Shown piece by piece: positions 1 to 11,021 of a stretch of DNA of 64,000 bases. Every line of letters begins with the position of its first letter. Within the stretch, counting starts at the first letter, position 1. The position numbers and the translations under genes were made by a program. The DNA comes from Sorghum bicolor (lineage: Eukaryota; Streptophyta; Magnoliopsida; Poales; Poaceae): assembly GCF_000003195.3 (NCBI RefSeq), contig NC_012875.2, positions 15,224,387 to 15,288,386 of the forward strand. Direction: 5' to 3'. The notes beneath the pieces were generated by a model. It saw only the letters and a list, made by a program, of their open reading frames with translations. It did not search any database and was not told where the DNA came from.

Positions 1-483
1 TCCGGGAATTGTTGATCGGTTTATGGGAGAGTTTTAGTTCGTCACAGGAGATAGTTTTGTTATTTCCTTATTTATTTGAGATGTTTTGTATACGGATTCC
101 GTGCAATTTGGAATTCGAATTCTAGTCGTGTTTAATTGTAGCTCTTTGAGCAGGGTATAAATATGAACCCTAGGGCCATGTAAAGAAAATCAATCAATCA
201 AACACACGTTTTTACTCATATTCTAGCATCTACTTTTCGACGACTTCGTTATACTTTTTTCCTTTTATTACGAGTTCTTAGGAATTCGTCGACTTAAGCT
301 CGGCGTGTTCTCAAGTTCCGCGTGAGTACCTCTTAGCCGTGACATCCGGGCGCATCGCTGTTGTCAGGACTAAAGTATTCGAGTTATCACCTTTGCCGAT
401 AGCAAGGTCAAATCGGCTGGCACGCCTTAACGTTTGAATCGGGTATTAGCCCTTTGTGTTTGCAGATCAGTTTTGCATCAACA
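1..483 (+). repeat. TAT-a 5' LTR (partial, 3' two thirds)
   Basis: Matches 11742-12228 almost base for base and ends TTTTGCATCAACA at 483. It contains the TATA box TATAAATA (156-163) that should drive the genomic RNA. The U3 start is outside the window. Confidence 0.93.
156..163 (+). promoter_or_regulatory. TATA box of TAT-a 5' LTR
   Basis: TATAAATA follows a CAGGG context and precedes gag by about 370 bp. The identical box is at 11897-11904 in the 3' LTR. Confidence 0.65.
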
Positions 484-490
484 CATCTTT

Positions 491-508
491 TGGCACGCCC
501 GGTGGGAC
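491..508 (+). other. TAT-a primer binding site
   Basis: TGGCACGCCCGGTGGGAC starts 8 bases after the LTR end and begins TGG, as expected for pairing with a tRNA 3' CCA end. The corresponding position in TAT-d (49634-49651, minus) is a near match. I did not assign the tRNA. Confidence 0.6.
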
Positions 509-529
509 AGATTCAAGATCAAGATCAAC

Positions 530-3500
530 ATGTCGATCTCTGACCTCGATCAAGAGAACGTCATCCCCGTGACGGAGGCCAACCTCAAGGATGAGCAAAA
601 GCAAGCTATTGCCCAAGCCATGGAAGAGTTCAAGCAGCAATGCCTGAGGTCTTTCAGCATAAACAGGAGCGGCGAAGTGGTCCAGAAAGATGCACTGCCG
701 GCACCACGGCAGGTCACCTTTGACGCCAATCCTGGCAAGCTTCAAGATATGGTTGACAATGCCATCAATCGAGCGTTGATCAACCAAGCTGGTGTACTGT
801 CTAATACGGTTTTTAACGCCGTGGCAAGAACTTTCAAGGAAGGACAAATCCCGCCAGATTATGTGGGGCCCTCCCATCATCAGCTAACGGCGCCAGAGGT
901 CACGGCTCCATCGGCTACCTTGACGAATGCAAGTGCACAATCTGCCGTCCCTCCAAGTACATTGGGGACTACTGGTGCACTATCTATGCCGATGGCAAGC
1001 AACCCACAAATTTCAGTTGGGCAGCATAAACTGACAACAGATATGTTGGCATCGGCAATGTCAGGGTTGACCCTTCCTCCTAACTGGTGGGGTTATGGTA
1101 TGCCTCCAGAATTGACGCCGGGAACATCACAAATAACTGACATGAGGGGCAAAATTCCTATGACATCGGCACCTCCCAATGCGCCGGTGAACCAGAGTCC
1201 TCGGTATACCACAACTACTACTGCAAGGCCTCACATTGGGAATCCTCAGGATTCAATGTTTCAGATGCCCAACGCATCGGCAGAGCCAATGCTGATGCAA
1301 CAGAGGCCTATGGCCCAGTCGGGGTATGTCAATTCAACGATGGTACCCAATTACCCATCATCGGCAGCGCCTATGCCGATGAACGCTAATAGTGGATGGC
1401 TTGGACAGCAAGCCTTTCCACAATCGCCCCAGCAGGGTTATCAGACTACAGGGTTCCAGCAAGGGCAGGTCTATCCCGGGTTCCAAGGTCAGGGGATTCC
1501 CAGCCAGCCAATAAATTTTGGACAGCAACTCGGAGGACAGCCGATCGGTGGACAGCAGTTTGGTAGTCCGCGGATTGGAGGACAGGTGACCAATACAATA
1601 TTCCATACAGGTCACGTCCCGAACAGACACGTGGAGGTTCGCCACCAAGTGCCAGATCCGCAGCCGCCTCATCGGCAAGATGCCGATGCGTATTGGGCCG
1701 ATAAGATTGCCGAAGTAATGAAGGAACAATTTGGGATAAAACCCAAAGTCAACACTTATTCTTATCGGACACCGTATCCTCCCGCATATGATTTGATCCC
1801 GCTTCCACATCGGTACAAGGTACCGGATTTTACAAAGTTTTCCGGACAGGACGACACGTCAACCATGGAGCATGTCAACAGGTTCATTATTCAATGCGGA
1901 GAGGCTGGTAATAGGGACGAATTGAGGGTTCGTCTATTTTCATCATCATTGTCTGGATCGGCCTTCACTTGGTTCATATCATTACCTCCCAACTCATTAA
2001 TTACTTGGGCCGATCTAGAGAAGCAATTCCACAAATATTTCTTCTCGGGGGTTCATGAGAAGAAGATCACCGACTTGGTCAAGTTGAGGCAACGTAATGA
2101 TGAGTCGGTTGAGGGATTTGTGCAGAGAATACAGGAGGTCAAGAATAAATGCTATAGCCTGGTTCTGGATGATCGGCAGCTAGCCGATTTAGCGTTTCAG
2201 GGTTTGTTGCCACATATTAAGGACAAGTATGCTTCTCAAGAGTTCGAAAGTTTAAGTCATTTGGTGCAAAGGATATCTGATCAAGACATCAAGCCTTTCG
2301 AGCCTAAGAGGGCGTGGAATAAGAAAGTGTCATTTGTTGATGAGGCAACAAGCTCAGACTCCGATGAGGAACCAGTAGTCGGTTTGGCAGAGTGGGTAAA
2401 AAATAAGAAGCCGATGTCTTGTCCTTTTGGGCAGAAGGAACCAGAGAAGTTTGCCTTTGACACCGCCAAGGCCGATAGGATATTTGACTTTCTACTTCAG
2501 GAAGGTCAAATCAAACTGTCCCCTAACCATGTGATCCCATCGGTAGAAGAGTTGAAGAAGATGAGGTATTGCAAGTGGCATAATGCAACTTCCCATGACA
2601 CCAACGAGTGTAAAGTATTCAGACAGCAGCTGCAATCGGCTATAGAATCCGGGAAGATTAAGTTTGACAGTTCCAAAGCCCAGAGGCCGATGAAGATAGA
2701 TCAACATCCTTTCCCGACAAACATGTTAGATGCCAAGGGGAAGGCCAAGGTCTTAACATCGGAAACAGCCGAGAAGAGTGCATCGGTAGATCCTCAGCAT
2801 CAAGTTACTACTGCCGATGCAAAAAGTAAGGGCTTAGTCCAGGAAGGAACCAGTTCGGGTAGGCCCCCTCGGTCTGGTATTGTTATAACTCATAGAAGAC
2901 CTCGAGAGAACTGGCAGCAACGGGAAAATCGGTATCGGCGCCAGCAAGAAGATTATCGATGGGAGGAGGAAAGACGCCGACAGGAATGGAATCGGCATAG
3001 AGATCATTGGAACTGCCCGTTCTTCATTCATTGCTGGGAGGAAAATATTAAGCTTCCTACTGTCAGAAACTGCCCTGAGTGCAATGGTTATGATCGGTAC
3101 GACAGGTCTGATCGGCGTTATCCTGATGACAACCGGCGATTTGATGGGCCGATCAGAAGAAGAGCATCGGTATATGATCGGCTTGGGAGCAGGCTTAACG
3201 TGCACGATAGGCTTGGTGATCGTGTCCAATATTTTCCCAGAAATCAGGAAGAGCTCGAAGAGATGGCTGATGCGCGGGTTCCCGATGAATTCATATTTTG
3301 CAGGGATGCTAACACGCATCATATAGAGTCAAGGGAGAACCGATGCCCGGCAGCAAGGCAAAAGCCACTCCCTCCATGGTGTCCTGCAGGGTTGACCAAG
3401 ACACAGAAAAGGAGATTGCAGCGTGGAAGGCAGGAGGAGCTAAACAAGGGCGAAAATTCTGGTCAATCTGGGGATCAGCAGCAGTCAGATCCTAAGAAAG

Positions 3501-4186
3501 GAAGTCCATCGGTAGGAGTTAATATGGTCTTCATGTTGCCGATGGAGTTTCTTGCGCCATCCAGTGATGATGAGTTGGAATTTTCCGATCAGATAGCTCA
3601 GCTAGCTCTGGATCCGATGACGGCTATCTTTGAGAAACCTGCCGATGACGAGAGACAGCATCTCAAAGCTCTGTTTGTCAAAGGAAGGGTCGATGGGCAG
3701 CCAATGACCAAGATCCTAGTTGATGGTGGAGCTGCTATTAATATTATGCCGTATGCAGTATATCGGAAGCTTGGGAAAGGGGATCAAGATTTGACCAAGA
3801 CCGATATGATGCTCAAAGACTTTGAAGGAAACGTGTCTCCAGTCAAGGGGGCGATATGTGTAGAGTTGACCATCGGCAGCAAAACCTTGCCGACAACCTT
3901 TTTCGTGATCAGCGGAAAAGGTGCCTACAATTTATTATTAGGGAGAGATTGGATTCATGCCAATTGTTGTGTCCCATCGACAATGCATCAGTGTTTGGTT
4001 CAGTGGGTAGGTGACAAGATTGAGATCGTCCCAGGGGATTCTTCTTATGTTATCGCATCGGCAGAAGCGGATACTTACGAAAGGACCAGGTGCATTTCAG
4101 GAGAGGCTTGGGAGAAAGATTTTCTCAAAGTTGCCGATTATGAGATTATGCCGATCCAAGCAGTCGGTTCTGACGACAGTTTTTAA
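530..4186 (+). CDS. gag-pro: TAT-a gag-protease polyprotein
   Basis: 1218 residues, intact. I chose the ATG at 530 because the equivalent ATG (MSTTEFDQ) starts gag in TAT-d and the upstream in-frame codons lie in the LTR and primer site. The N-terminal third is Gln/Pro/Met-rich with GGQ repeats. A retrotransposon gag core lies around residues 430-520 (KVPDFTKFSGQDDT, then WADLEKQFHKYF). Two zinc-finger-like Cys/His clusters follow: YCKWHNATSHDTNEC near 680-695 and CPFFIHCW...NCPEC near 828-852. A retropepsin-type protease has the active-site-like motif LVDGGAAINIMP near 1063-1074. The ORF stops at TAATG, whose ATG begins the pol frame. Role: capsid and polyprotein processing for the cytoplasmic virus-like particle, known for the family. 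Confidence 0.9.
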   Translation: MSISDLDQENVIPVTEANLKDEQKQAIAQAMEEFKQQCLRSFSINRSGEVVQKDALPAPRQVTFDANPGKLQDMVDNAINRALINQAGVLSNTVFNAVARTFKEGQIPPDYVGPSHHQLTAPEVTAPSATLTNASAQSAVPPSTLGTTGALSMPMASNPQISVGQHKLTTDMLASAMSGLTLPPNWWGYGMPPELTPGTSQITDMRGKIPMTSAPPNAPVNQSPRYTTTTTARPHIGNPQDSMFQMPNASAEPMLMQQRPMAQSGYVNSTMVPNYPSSAAPMPMNANSGWLGQQAFPQSPQQGYQTTGFQQGQVYPGFQGQGIPSQPINFGQQLGGQPIGGQQFGSPRIGGQVTNTIFHTGHVPNRHVEVRHQVPDPQPPHRQDADAYWADKIAEVMKEQFGIKPKVNTYSYRTPYPPAYDLIPLPHRYKVPDFTKFSGQDDTSTMEHVNRFIIQCGEAGNRDELRVRLFSSSLSGSAFTWFISLPPNSLITWADLEKQFHKYFFSGVHEKKITDLVKLRQRNDESVEGFVQRIQEVKNKCYSLVLDDRQLADLAFQGLLPHIKDKYASQEFESLSHLVQRISDQDIKPFEPKRAWNKKVSFVDEATSSDSDEEPVVGLAEWVKNKKPMSCPFGQKEPEKFAFDTAKADRIFDFLLQEGQIKLSPNHVIPSVEELKKMRYCKWHNATSHDTNECKVFRQQLQSAIESGKIKFDSSKAQRPMKIDQHPFPTNMLDAKGKAKVLTSETAEKSASVDPQHQVTTADAKSKGLVQEGTSSGRPPRSGIVITHRRPRENWQQRENRYRRQQEDYRWEEERRRQEWNRHRDHWNCPFFIHCWEENIKLPTVRNCPECNGYDRYDRSDRRYPDDNRRFDGPIRRRASVYDRLGSRLNVHDRLGDRVQYFPRNQEELEEMADARVPDEFIFCRDANTHHIESRENRCPAARQKPLPPWCPAGLTKTQKRRLQRGRQEELNKGENSGQSGDQQQSDPKKGSPSVGVNMVFMLPMEFLAPSSDDELEFSDQIAQLALDPMTAIFEKPADDERQHLKALFVKGRVDGQPMTKILVDGGAAINIMPYAVYRKLGKGDQDLTKTDMMLKDFEGNVSPVKGAICVELTIGSKTLPTTFFVISGKGAYNLLLGRDWIHANCCVPSTMHQCLVQWVGDKIEIVPGDSSYVIASAEADTYERTRCISGEAWEKDFLKVADYEIMPIQAVGSDDSF

Positions 4187-7100
4187 TGGATAGATTCGCC
4201 GATGACGGAAAATTAGGTCAGGGATTCACATCGGCCGATGACTTGGTAGAAGTAGATATCGGTAGTGGTGATAAGCCTAGGCCTACTTTTATTAGTGCTA
4301 AATTAGATCCTGAGAGTAAGCAACAATTGACTAGTTTGTTAAAGGAATATAAAGATTGCTTTGCTTGGGATTATACCGAGATGCCTGGTTTAGACCGATC
4401 AATTGTTGAACATCGGTTACCCATCAAGTCTGGATTTCGGCCACATCAGCAACCAGCCCGCCGATGTAATCCTAACATTCTACCTGATATTAAGGCCGAA
4501 ATCACTAAACTTATTGAAGCTAAGTTTATTCGGCAGTGTCGGTACGCCGAATGGATTTCCAATGTCGTTCCGGTGTACAAGAAAAACGGGAAGCTTCGGG
4601 TGTGCATTGATTTCAGGAATCTCAATAAAGCTACACCGATGGATGGATACCCAATGCCTGTCGCCGATCTACTGGTTGATGCTGCAGCCGGCCATCGGGT
4701 CATCAGCTTCATGGATGGTAATGCAGGTTACAATCAAATATTCATGGCAGAGGAGGATATTCCTTAAACCGCATTCAGGTGTCCTGGTCATGTTGGGCTA
4801 TTTGAATGGATAGTTATGACTTTCGGGTTAAAGAATGCTGGTGCTACTTATCAAAGGGCTATGAATTTTATATTTCATGAGTTCATCGGCAAAATCGTAG
4901 AGATTTATATTGATGATGTGGTGGTTAAGTCTGGAGATTTCTCAAAACATCTTGCCGATTTACGAAAAGTGTTGGAGTGCACAAGGAAGCATGGACTGAA
5001 GATGAATCCCAACAAGTGTGCATTTGGCGTATCGGCAGGGCAGTTTCTTGGTTTCATGGTGCATCAGAGGGGTATTGAAATTAGTCGAAGATCTATTGAT
5101 GCCATCAATAAAATAGTGGCCCCTACCAATAAAACCGAGCTCCAATCCTTGATCGGCAAGGTAAATTTTATCAGAAGATTTATATCGAATTTATCTGGGA
5201 GAATTCATGCGTTCAGTCCTCTTCTTAAATTGAAAGCCGATCAAGAATTTATTTGGGGAGAAGAACAGCAGTTGGCTCTGGATGAAATCAAGAAATATCT
5301 AGTAAATCCTCCAGTTCTAGTTCCACCTCAACAAGGGAAGCCCTTCAGATTGTATTTATCTACCGATGGATCGGTTATCGGTTCAGCTTTAGTTCAAGAA
5401 TTTGAAGGGAAAGAGAGGGTAATTTATTATTTGAGTAGGAGGTTGATTGATGCTGAAACCAGGTATTCGGCCATTGAGAAACTGTGCTTATGCTTATATT
5501 TTTCATGTATCAAGTTGAGACATTACCTGTTATCGGCCGAATGCGCTGTTGTTTGCAAAGATGACGTGGTTCGATACATGTTGTCTATGCCGATTATGAG
5601 TGGTAGGATCGGCAAATGGATTTTGGCGCTGTCGGAGTTCGATTTGCGTTACGAATCGGCTAAGGCAGTCAAAGGGCAGATTATGGCCGATTTTGTGACT
5701 CAGCATTGCGGTCCAGTGGAAACCTTGGAAATTGTGCCCTGGACGCTCTTCTTTGATGGGTCTACCTGTGACCGGGGGGCAGGAATCGGCATTGTATTAG
5801 TTTCCCCTAAGGGGAAGAAGTATGAGTTTTCCTTGCCGATTGTTGCCACTTCAACAAATAATCAGGCTGAGTATCAAGCTCTGATCAAAGGGTTGGAGTT
5901 GTTAAGAGAAGTTCATGCTGATGCTGTTGAAATATTCGGAGATTCTATGTTGGTTATAAATCAATTGGCTGGAAGATATGAATGCCGAAGTGAAGCTCTC
6001 ATAACTTATTTCGAGAGAGGTATGCAACTTTTAAAGGGATTCAAGGATTTCCGATTGGAGCATGTTCCCCGATTGCATAATGAAGACGCTAATCGGTTAG
6101 CTCAGCATGCCTCGGGATACCAGCCAACGATTAATGCGACATCGGCAGTCGGTGCCGGTGATTGGAGGAAAGAAGTTATTGATTATCTACAAGATCCATC
6201 CAAAAAAGTTGAAAGACGGGTTCGATTTCAAGCAACCAAGTATGTGCTCCTTGAAAATGAATTGTATTATCGAACTATTGATGGAATTCTTCTCCGATGC
6301 TTGGGTGATGATGAGGCTAGAAGTTTGATGGGGGAAATCCATGAAGGAGTGTGTGGAGCGCATCAGTCGGCTTTTAAGATGAAGTGGATGATTCGGAGGA
6401 ATGGATATTTTTGGCCAACCATGCTCGAGGATTGCTTTAAGTATTTCAAAGGATGTCAAGGTTGTCAAAAGTTTGGAAACATTCAAAGAGCACCCGCATC
6501 GGCTATGAATCCTATCATAAAGCCTTGGCCGTTCCGGGGATGGGCTATCGATCTGATCGGCCAGATTTATCCACCATCTAGCAAAGGGCATAAGTTTATT
6601 CTAGTTGCCACTGATTATTTCACTAAGTGGGTTGAAGCCATTCCTCTGAAGAAAGTCACGTCGGCCAATATGATTGATTTTGTAAAGGAGCATATTATTT
6701 ACCGATTTGGGATCCCTCAAACGATTACTACCGATCAGGGCACTATGTTCACGTCGGGGGAGTTCGATGAATTCGCAATCGGTATAGGAATTAAAGTGTT
6801 GAATTCTTCTCCTTATTATGCTCAAGCCAATGGGCAGGCCGAAGCGTCTAACAAAGGAATTATCAAGCTTATTAAACGAAAGATTGAAGAAAATCCTAGG
6901 CGGTGGCATACGTTATTAAATGAAGCATTGTGGTCTTATCGGATGGCTTGTCATGGATCAACCAAGGTGTCACCTTATCAATTGGTGTATGGACATGATG
7001 CGGTGTTGCCTTGGGAAATTAAGGCTGGATCTAGGCGATTATCTTTTCAAGACCAATTAACTACCGATGATTATGCCACTTTGATGACCGATGAATTAGA

Positions 7101-7419
7101 TGATCTAGCAGGGCATCGGTTGAAGGCTTTAATGAGTATGGAGGAAAATAAGAGGAGAATTGCTAGGTGGTATGATAAGAAAGTAAAGACTAAGGAGTTT
7201 GCCGATGGGGATTTAGTATGGAAGTTAATTTTGCCAGTCGGGACTAAAAGTTCGAAGTTTGGAAAGTGGTCTCCTAATTGGGAAGGTCCTTATCGGATAA
7301 GACACTCGGCTCCTGGTAATGCCTATATTCTGGAAACTCTCGAAGGAGTTGAATTTCCCAGAGCATTAAATGGCAAATATTTAAAGAAGTACTACCCCAG
7401 CATATGGGTCGATGCATAA
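4186..7419 (+). CDS. pol: TAT-a pol: RT, RNase H, second (aRNH-type) RNase H, integrase; one in-frame stop
   Basis: Frame is -1 relative to gag-pro, with the ATG overlapping the gag-pro stop (TAATG). RT runs to about residue 290 with the catalytic YIDD near 240. A gypsy RNase H follows (YLSTDGSVIGSAL near 390). A second RNase H starts at WTLFFDGST (about 519) with the acidic residues in DGS, QAEYQALIKGLEL, FGDSM and HNEDAN. Integrase has an HHCC finger (IHEGVCGAH...CQGCQ), catalytic D (AIDLIG, ~788), D (TTDQG, ~849) and E (GQAEAS, ~885), then a GPY-like motif (WEGPYRI, ~1032). There is no chromodomain. Codon 194 (4765-4767) is TAA where TAT-d has a Lys codon, so the RT is split unless read through. 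The rest is open and in frame. Confidence 0.9.
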
Positions 7420-7429
7420 AAGTTTAAGT

Positions 7430-7513
7430 GCCGATAACACTCCTATCGGCTGGATTCAAATGTTTGGGGGCAGACTTAATGTTTCAAAAGATGCCGATAA
7501 CAGTCCTATCGGC
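7430..7513. repeat. Two copies of a GCCGATA...TATCGGC hairpin between convergent genes
   Basis: 7430-7450 and 7493-7513 each have a perfect 7-bp stem (GCCGATA/TATCGGC) and a 7-base loop (acactcc and acagtcc). They sit between the end of sense pol (7419) and the end of the antisense gene (7577). A polypurine-like TTTGGGGGCAG lies between them at about 7463-7472. Confidence 0.6.
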
Positions 7514-7576
7514 TGGACTAAGACTTTAAGAAAAGTTGAAATGTAGAAAAGTAAAGGTGTGTTGCCGATGAGAGCT

Positions 7577-10500
7577 TCAAATATTCAGCAGCGCTTGGAT
7601 TGCCGATATGGCGCGTAGCCGGATTTGATTGGCTGTTTCTATCTCTTTGATATCATCATCGGCATGACCTTCTATCGGTTTCAGCTTCTTCTTCAACTGC
7701 AGCGCTTTGCGACCATGGGCATTTCGTTCTTGCTCGAAGCGCCTGATAGTCTCCGGCAGTTGGCTTTCCTCTTGCTGGGCCTGAGACAAAGCCTCCTCTA
7801 CTTGCTTGAGTTCGGCCAGCAGGGCTTCTATTTTTGCCGATAGATCACAGATTTTCTGCTTCAATGCATCACCTGAGGACTTTAAGGTGCCGATGTTCCT
7901 ATGCTTCTCTTTGGCCAAGAGTTTTTCTTTCATCATCTCCTCAGAAAGATGGGTTTGAGCAGTTCTATCGGCAAGGCGCTGGATGGCTCTTTGGTACTGC
8001 AGCTGGCGGCTTTCCAGATGTGCAGCCTGGAAGAGGGTTTCTTCGACATCGGCAGGAATTTGATCTCTAAGGGTCTTGAACAGGGCCTTGGCTGGGTCAG
8101 AATCGTTGACCAGTTGGGTTGTGTCTTGATGAAGTATGGCTGATAGCTCTTCTAGCTTAGCCCTGGTCTCTGCCGATACAGTCCCAACTACCCGAGAAGA
8201 GCTTGCTTCTTCACCTTCTTCTTCAGAGATATCAATGGTGAAGGAAAATAAGCTGTCGGGAGAATCTTGTTCCTGAAAATGAGGATGAGATGAGTTATTT
8301 TTATGGCCGAGGCTTCGCCAAGCAATACCGATGGGAAGTTGGATGACTTACTTGCTTCAAGGCGATCTCTTGCCTTGGACTGGGAGGTGCTGACGGAGCT
8401 GCAGGTTGATCGGCCAAAGATGCCGATGGAACTTCAGGTTGATCGGCTAAGGTTGCCGATGAGACGATACCAACTGAAAGAAGACAGGAAGAGTTATAAG
8501 GCTAAATGAGAATAAGTTTATCGGCGGAAGTATTGTTGAGATATGTTACCCGGAGGAGGAACAACGGTTGTCCGAGTTGGGGGGACCGCCGATGGTATAA
8601 CTGGACCTACCGGGACCGTTGTTTGTTCACCCACGTCAGCTGATGTACCTTCTGTTTGAAGTTCTTCCTGTTGGAGTTCTTCCATCCGTGGTGTTTCCTG
8701 TATTGGTTGGGGAGATGGTGCTTGCTGTATCTGAACCTCTGGAGAAGAAGGGGAAGATTCCACCGGGATTGGAGATACTGGGGGAGGAGGGGGAGTTGTC
8801 ACTTTCTGGCGCTTTGTTCCAGCCTTAGCACCTTGAGTGCCCTTCCTCTTTGGCTGGCTAGACTTGGGGGCATCGGTACCTTGGCGTTTGGCTTTTGCCG
8901 ATGCACCAGTTTGCTGCAAAAAAAAAAAAAAAAAAGTGAGCACAGGTAGCCGATACAAAGATAGTCAGCATAAATGAAAGGGTTTAGCAAATTACCTTGA
9001 AAGCTTGCGCCAGAGTGGAAGCGGCTACCGTTGGCGATGTCTGAGTTTTCCTGGTAGTAACTTTCTTGAGGCGCGCACCCCGATGCACGATGGAAGCCAG
9101 AGTGGGAGCATTGTGGCCGATTGAGGAGATCGGACCTGATGGGAACAAGCCGATCGGCTTACCACTCCTGCTAACCGATGGGGGAGTGTTGTCAACCTGC
9201 AAAAGGAATACAGGGGTAAGTTACCGATGGAAATAGTATTGGAAAATGAAACATCGGTTTGAGATACTTACAGTGTTATCAGGGACTTCGTATTCGGGGT
9301 CGATCATGCCGCGGTATGAGAGGGGCGATCTGCAGAATAGATTCTCTTTCCACTCTGCCCACCATAGCTTGTATGCCTGAGTGATAAAGGCAGCTGGAAC
9401 CCATTCTGACAGATCTACATCTGTATCGGCATTTGGTGGTAGCTGGGCTACTCGAACCCACTCAAGAAGGTTGGTGATGGGTTCTCTGGGCTTTATCACA
9501 TCGGCATAAGGAAGCGCAATCGGCAACTGGCCGAAAGCTAGCTGGCGAGCTAATGCCGATGGGTTGTAAAATTCATAGGTTTGGGGAGAGGTTTTTGTGC
9601 TACCAAAGAAATTCACTGGTATGGCCCTGGGAGTCACAATTGCCATCATCACCTCATTATCCCTATCAAGAGCTTCATCAAATGGATTGAAGGTTAGAGG
9701 GAGCATGCTGTCTGGGTCATCATAGGCCAACCATGGTCGTTCGTCTCTGGCCAATCCCTCATACAGAACCTCGAAGAATCGGCCGATCTGATCCGGATTG
9801 TTCCCTGAACCGGGTAAGACTATAACGGCTTCGCCAAAGTTCAAGGGGGCGCGCGTTGCCGATTCCTCTTCACCCAACACATGGTTTTCGGCTATATCCC
9901 TTGGGAAGTGCTGTGAGAACAAGTTGAAGTCAAGGCGCTTATGCAGGTGCAGATTGAGCCACATGTTAATGAACCACCAGGGGCCTCCCAAGTTGCCGAT
10001 GGATTGGCCAAGCAGGAGTTTCTGGGCTACTTGATGAAGAAGGTGGTAAACAGCGCTGAGCAGATATCGGCCGAGGGGAAATTGGCCACCGCTAGCCAGT
10101 CTTTCTGCTGCCGATAGATAGACAGAAGTTGGTCCTGCCGATCGACCACAGAATACAAACTTGTCCAGCCACATGTTCAAAAAGGTGGTTTGCTCCTTTA
10201 TGGCGACAGGCCCTTTCCCGCGGTACTTCTGGATATACCCTGACCAACCGCCGATAGCGCGAGTCTCCACTTTGGCACTGGGGGCAGTATCAAAAAAGTG
10301 GGTGCTATCGGCAGAAGATATGTCTAGTCCAGTGAGCATGGCTACATCGGCAAGGGTAGGAGAAGCAGGGCCGTGGCCAAAAACAAAAGCATTGAGGGTA
10401 TCTGACCAAAAATAAGACGCAGCTATCAACAGTGACTCGTTCTTGTGCATATCGGCAATGGATAGCCTGATGCATTGGGCTAGCTTCCTTTCACCCCATT

Positions 10501-10865
10501 GGACTTCATTCGAATTACTGACTCTTAAGAACCAATCCTTCCACCCTACAGTAGGACTGGGCCAAGAACGAAAGGTGTCTTTCCACAGATCTAAAGAAAA
10601 GTTTTCGGCCCTAAAAGGAATCCTGTTGGTTTCTGCATTTATAAGGTCGGTTGGATCTGGATTCCCTAGGGGGCCGAGGCACTGAAGGTGTGGTTGATCG
10701 GTAGGGATGACAATTTTGTTGGACAACTCCTAGTGTTTTGGGGAATAAAATACAAAGAAAAAGGGAAAAGGGGAATACTCAGTAAGATGAATCGCGGGTG
10801 AATAGGAATATACACAGAAGATGAGATGGAAGTCTGACCTCAGGGACGACGAAGCTAATGGCCAT
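7577..10865 (-). CDS. Antisense six-exon plant mobile domain (PMD) protein gene carried by TAT-a
   Basis: Predicted exons (minus strand): 10865-10839, 10729-9272, 9196-8996, 8913-8550, 8473-8352, 8272-7577; all introns GT-AG, no stop, 955 residues. Exon 1 gives MAISFVVPE. Exon 2 (residues 10-495) is the PMD/aminotransferase-like domain (GWKDWFLRVSNSNEVQWGER, FGHGPASPTLADVAMLTGLD, GGPWWFINMWL). Exons 3-4 are basic and then Pro/Ser/Gln-rich (VTTPPPPPVSPIPVESSPSS). Exon 5 repeats LADQP. Exon 6 is acidic then a Lys/Glu/Leu-rich probable coiled coil ending QALLNI. The splice sites of introns 1-3 recur at the same places in TAT-d, and intron 1 also in TAT-e. PMD proteins of the MAIN/MAIL1 type are nuclear and linked to transposon silencing; what the transposon version does is unknown. 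Extra antisense ORFs in Tat elements are known as a class. Introns 4 and 5 rest on TAT-a alone. Confidence 0.8.
8918..8935 (+). repeat. Poly(A)/poly(T) run in intron 3 of the antisense gene
   Basis: About 18 A on the plus strand, reading as a poly(T) tract directly before the GCAG acceptor on the minus strand. It serves as the polypyrimidine tract. Confidence 0.7.
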
Positions 10866-11013
10866 CTTGTCGTGAAGAGGACGTTGGGGGGCACCGGAGT
10901 TGATGAAGAGGAGTGCTTGTCGGAGATCTTGATGGCTGTAAATAGCGCCGCCGCTGGAAAAGCAAAGTTGGATAGTAGAATGGTGTAATGGGGAAGGGTA
11001 CCCAAGAAGGAAC

Positions 11014-11021
11014 TATTTATA
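11014..11021 (-). promoter_or_regulatory. TATA box of the antisense PMD gene
   Basis: Reads CCTATAAATAG on the minus strand, about 150 bp before the predicted ATG. The same box is at 40239-40246 (TAT-d) and 55388-55395 (TAT-e). Confidence 0.7.

Noticed and set aside
467..880. Minus-strand open frame of 137 codons opposite gag
   Set aside because: Shadow of the conserved gag N terminus; the same shadow appears opposite gag in TAT-d (49261-49608) and TAT-b and has no domain.
1358..1810. Minus-strand 150-codon frame in gag
   Set aside because: Antisense shadow of the Gln-rich gag segment.
2834..3322. Minus-strand 162-codon frame
   Set aside because: Shadow of the zinc-finger-containing gag segment; a similar shadow recurs opposite TAT-d gag.
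8619..8949. Plus-strand frames opposite exon 4 of the PMD gene
   Set aside because: The minus strand has a consistent spliced gene with conserved splice sites; the plus frames do not recur in TAT-d.
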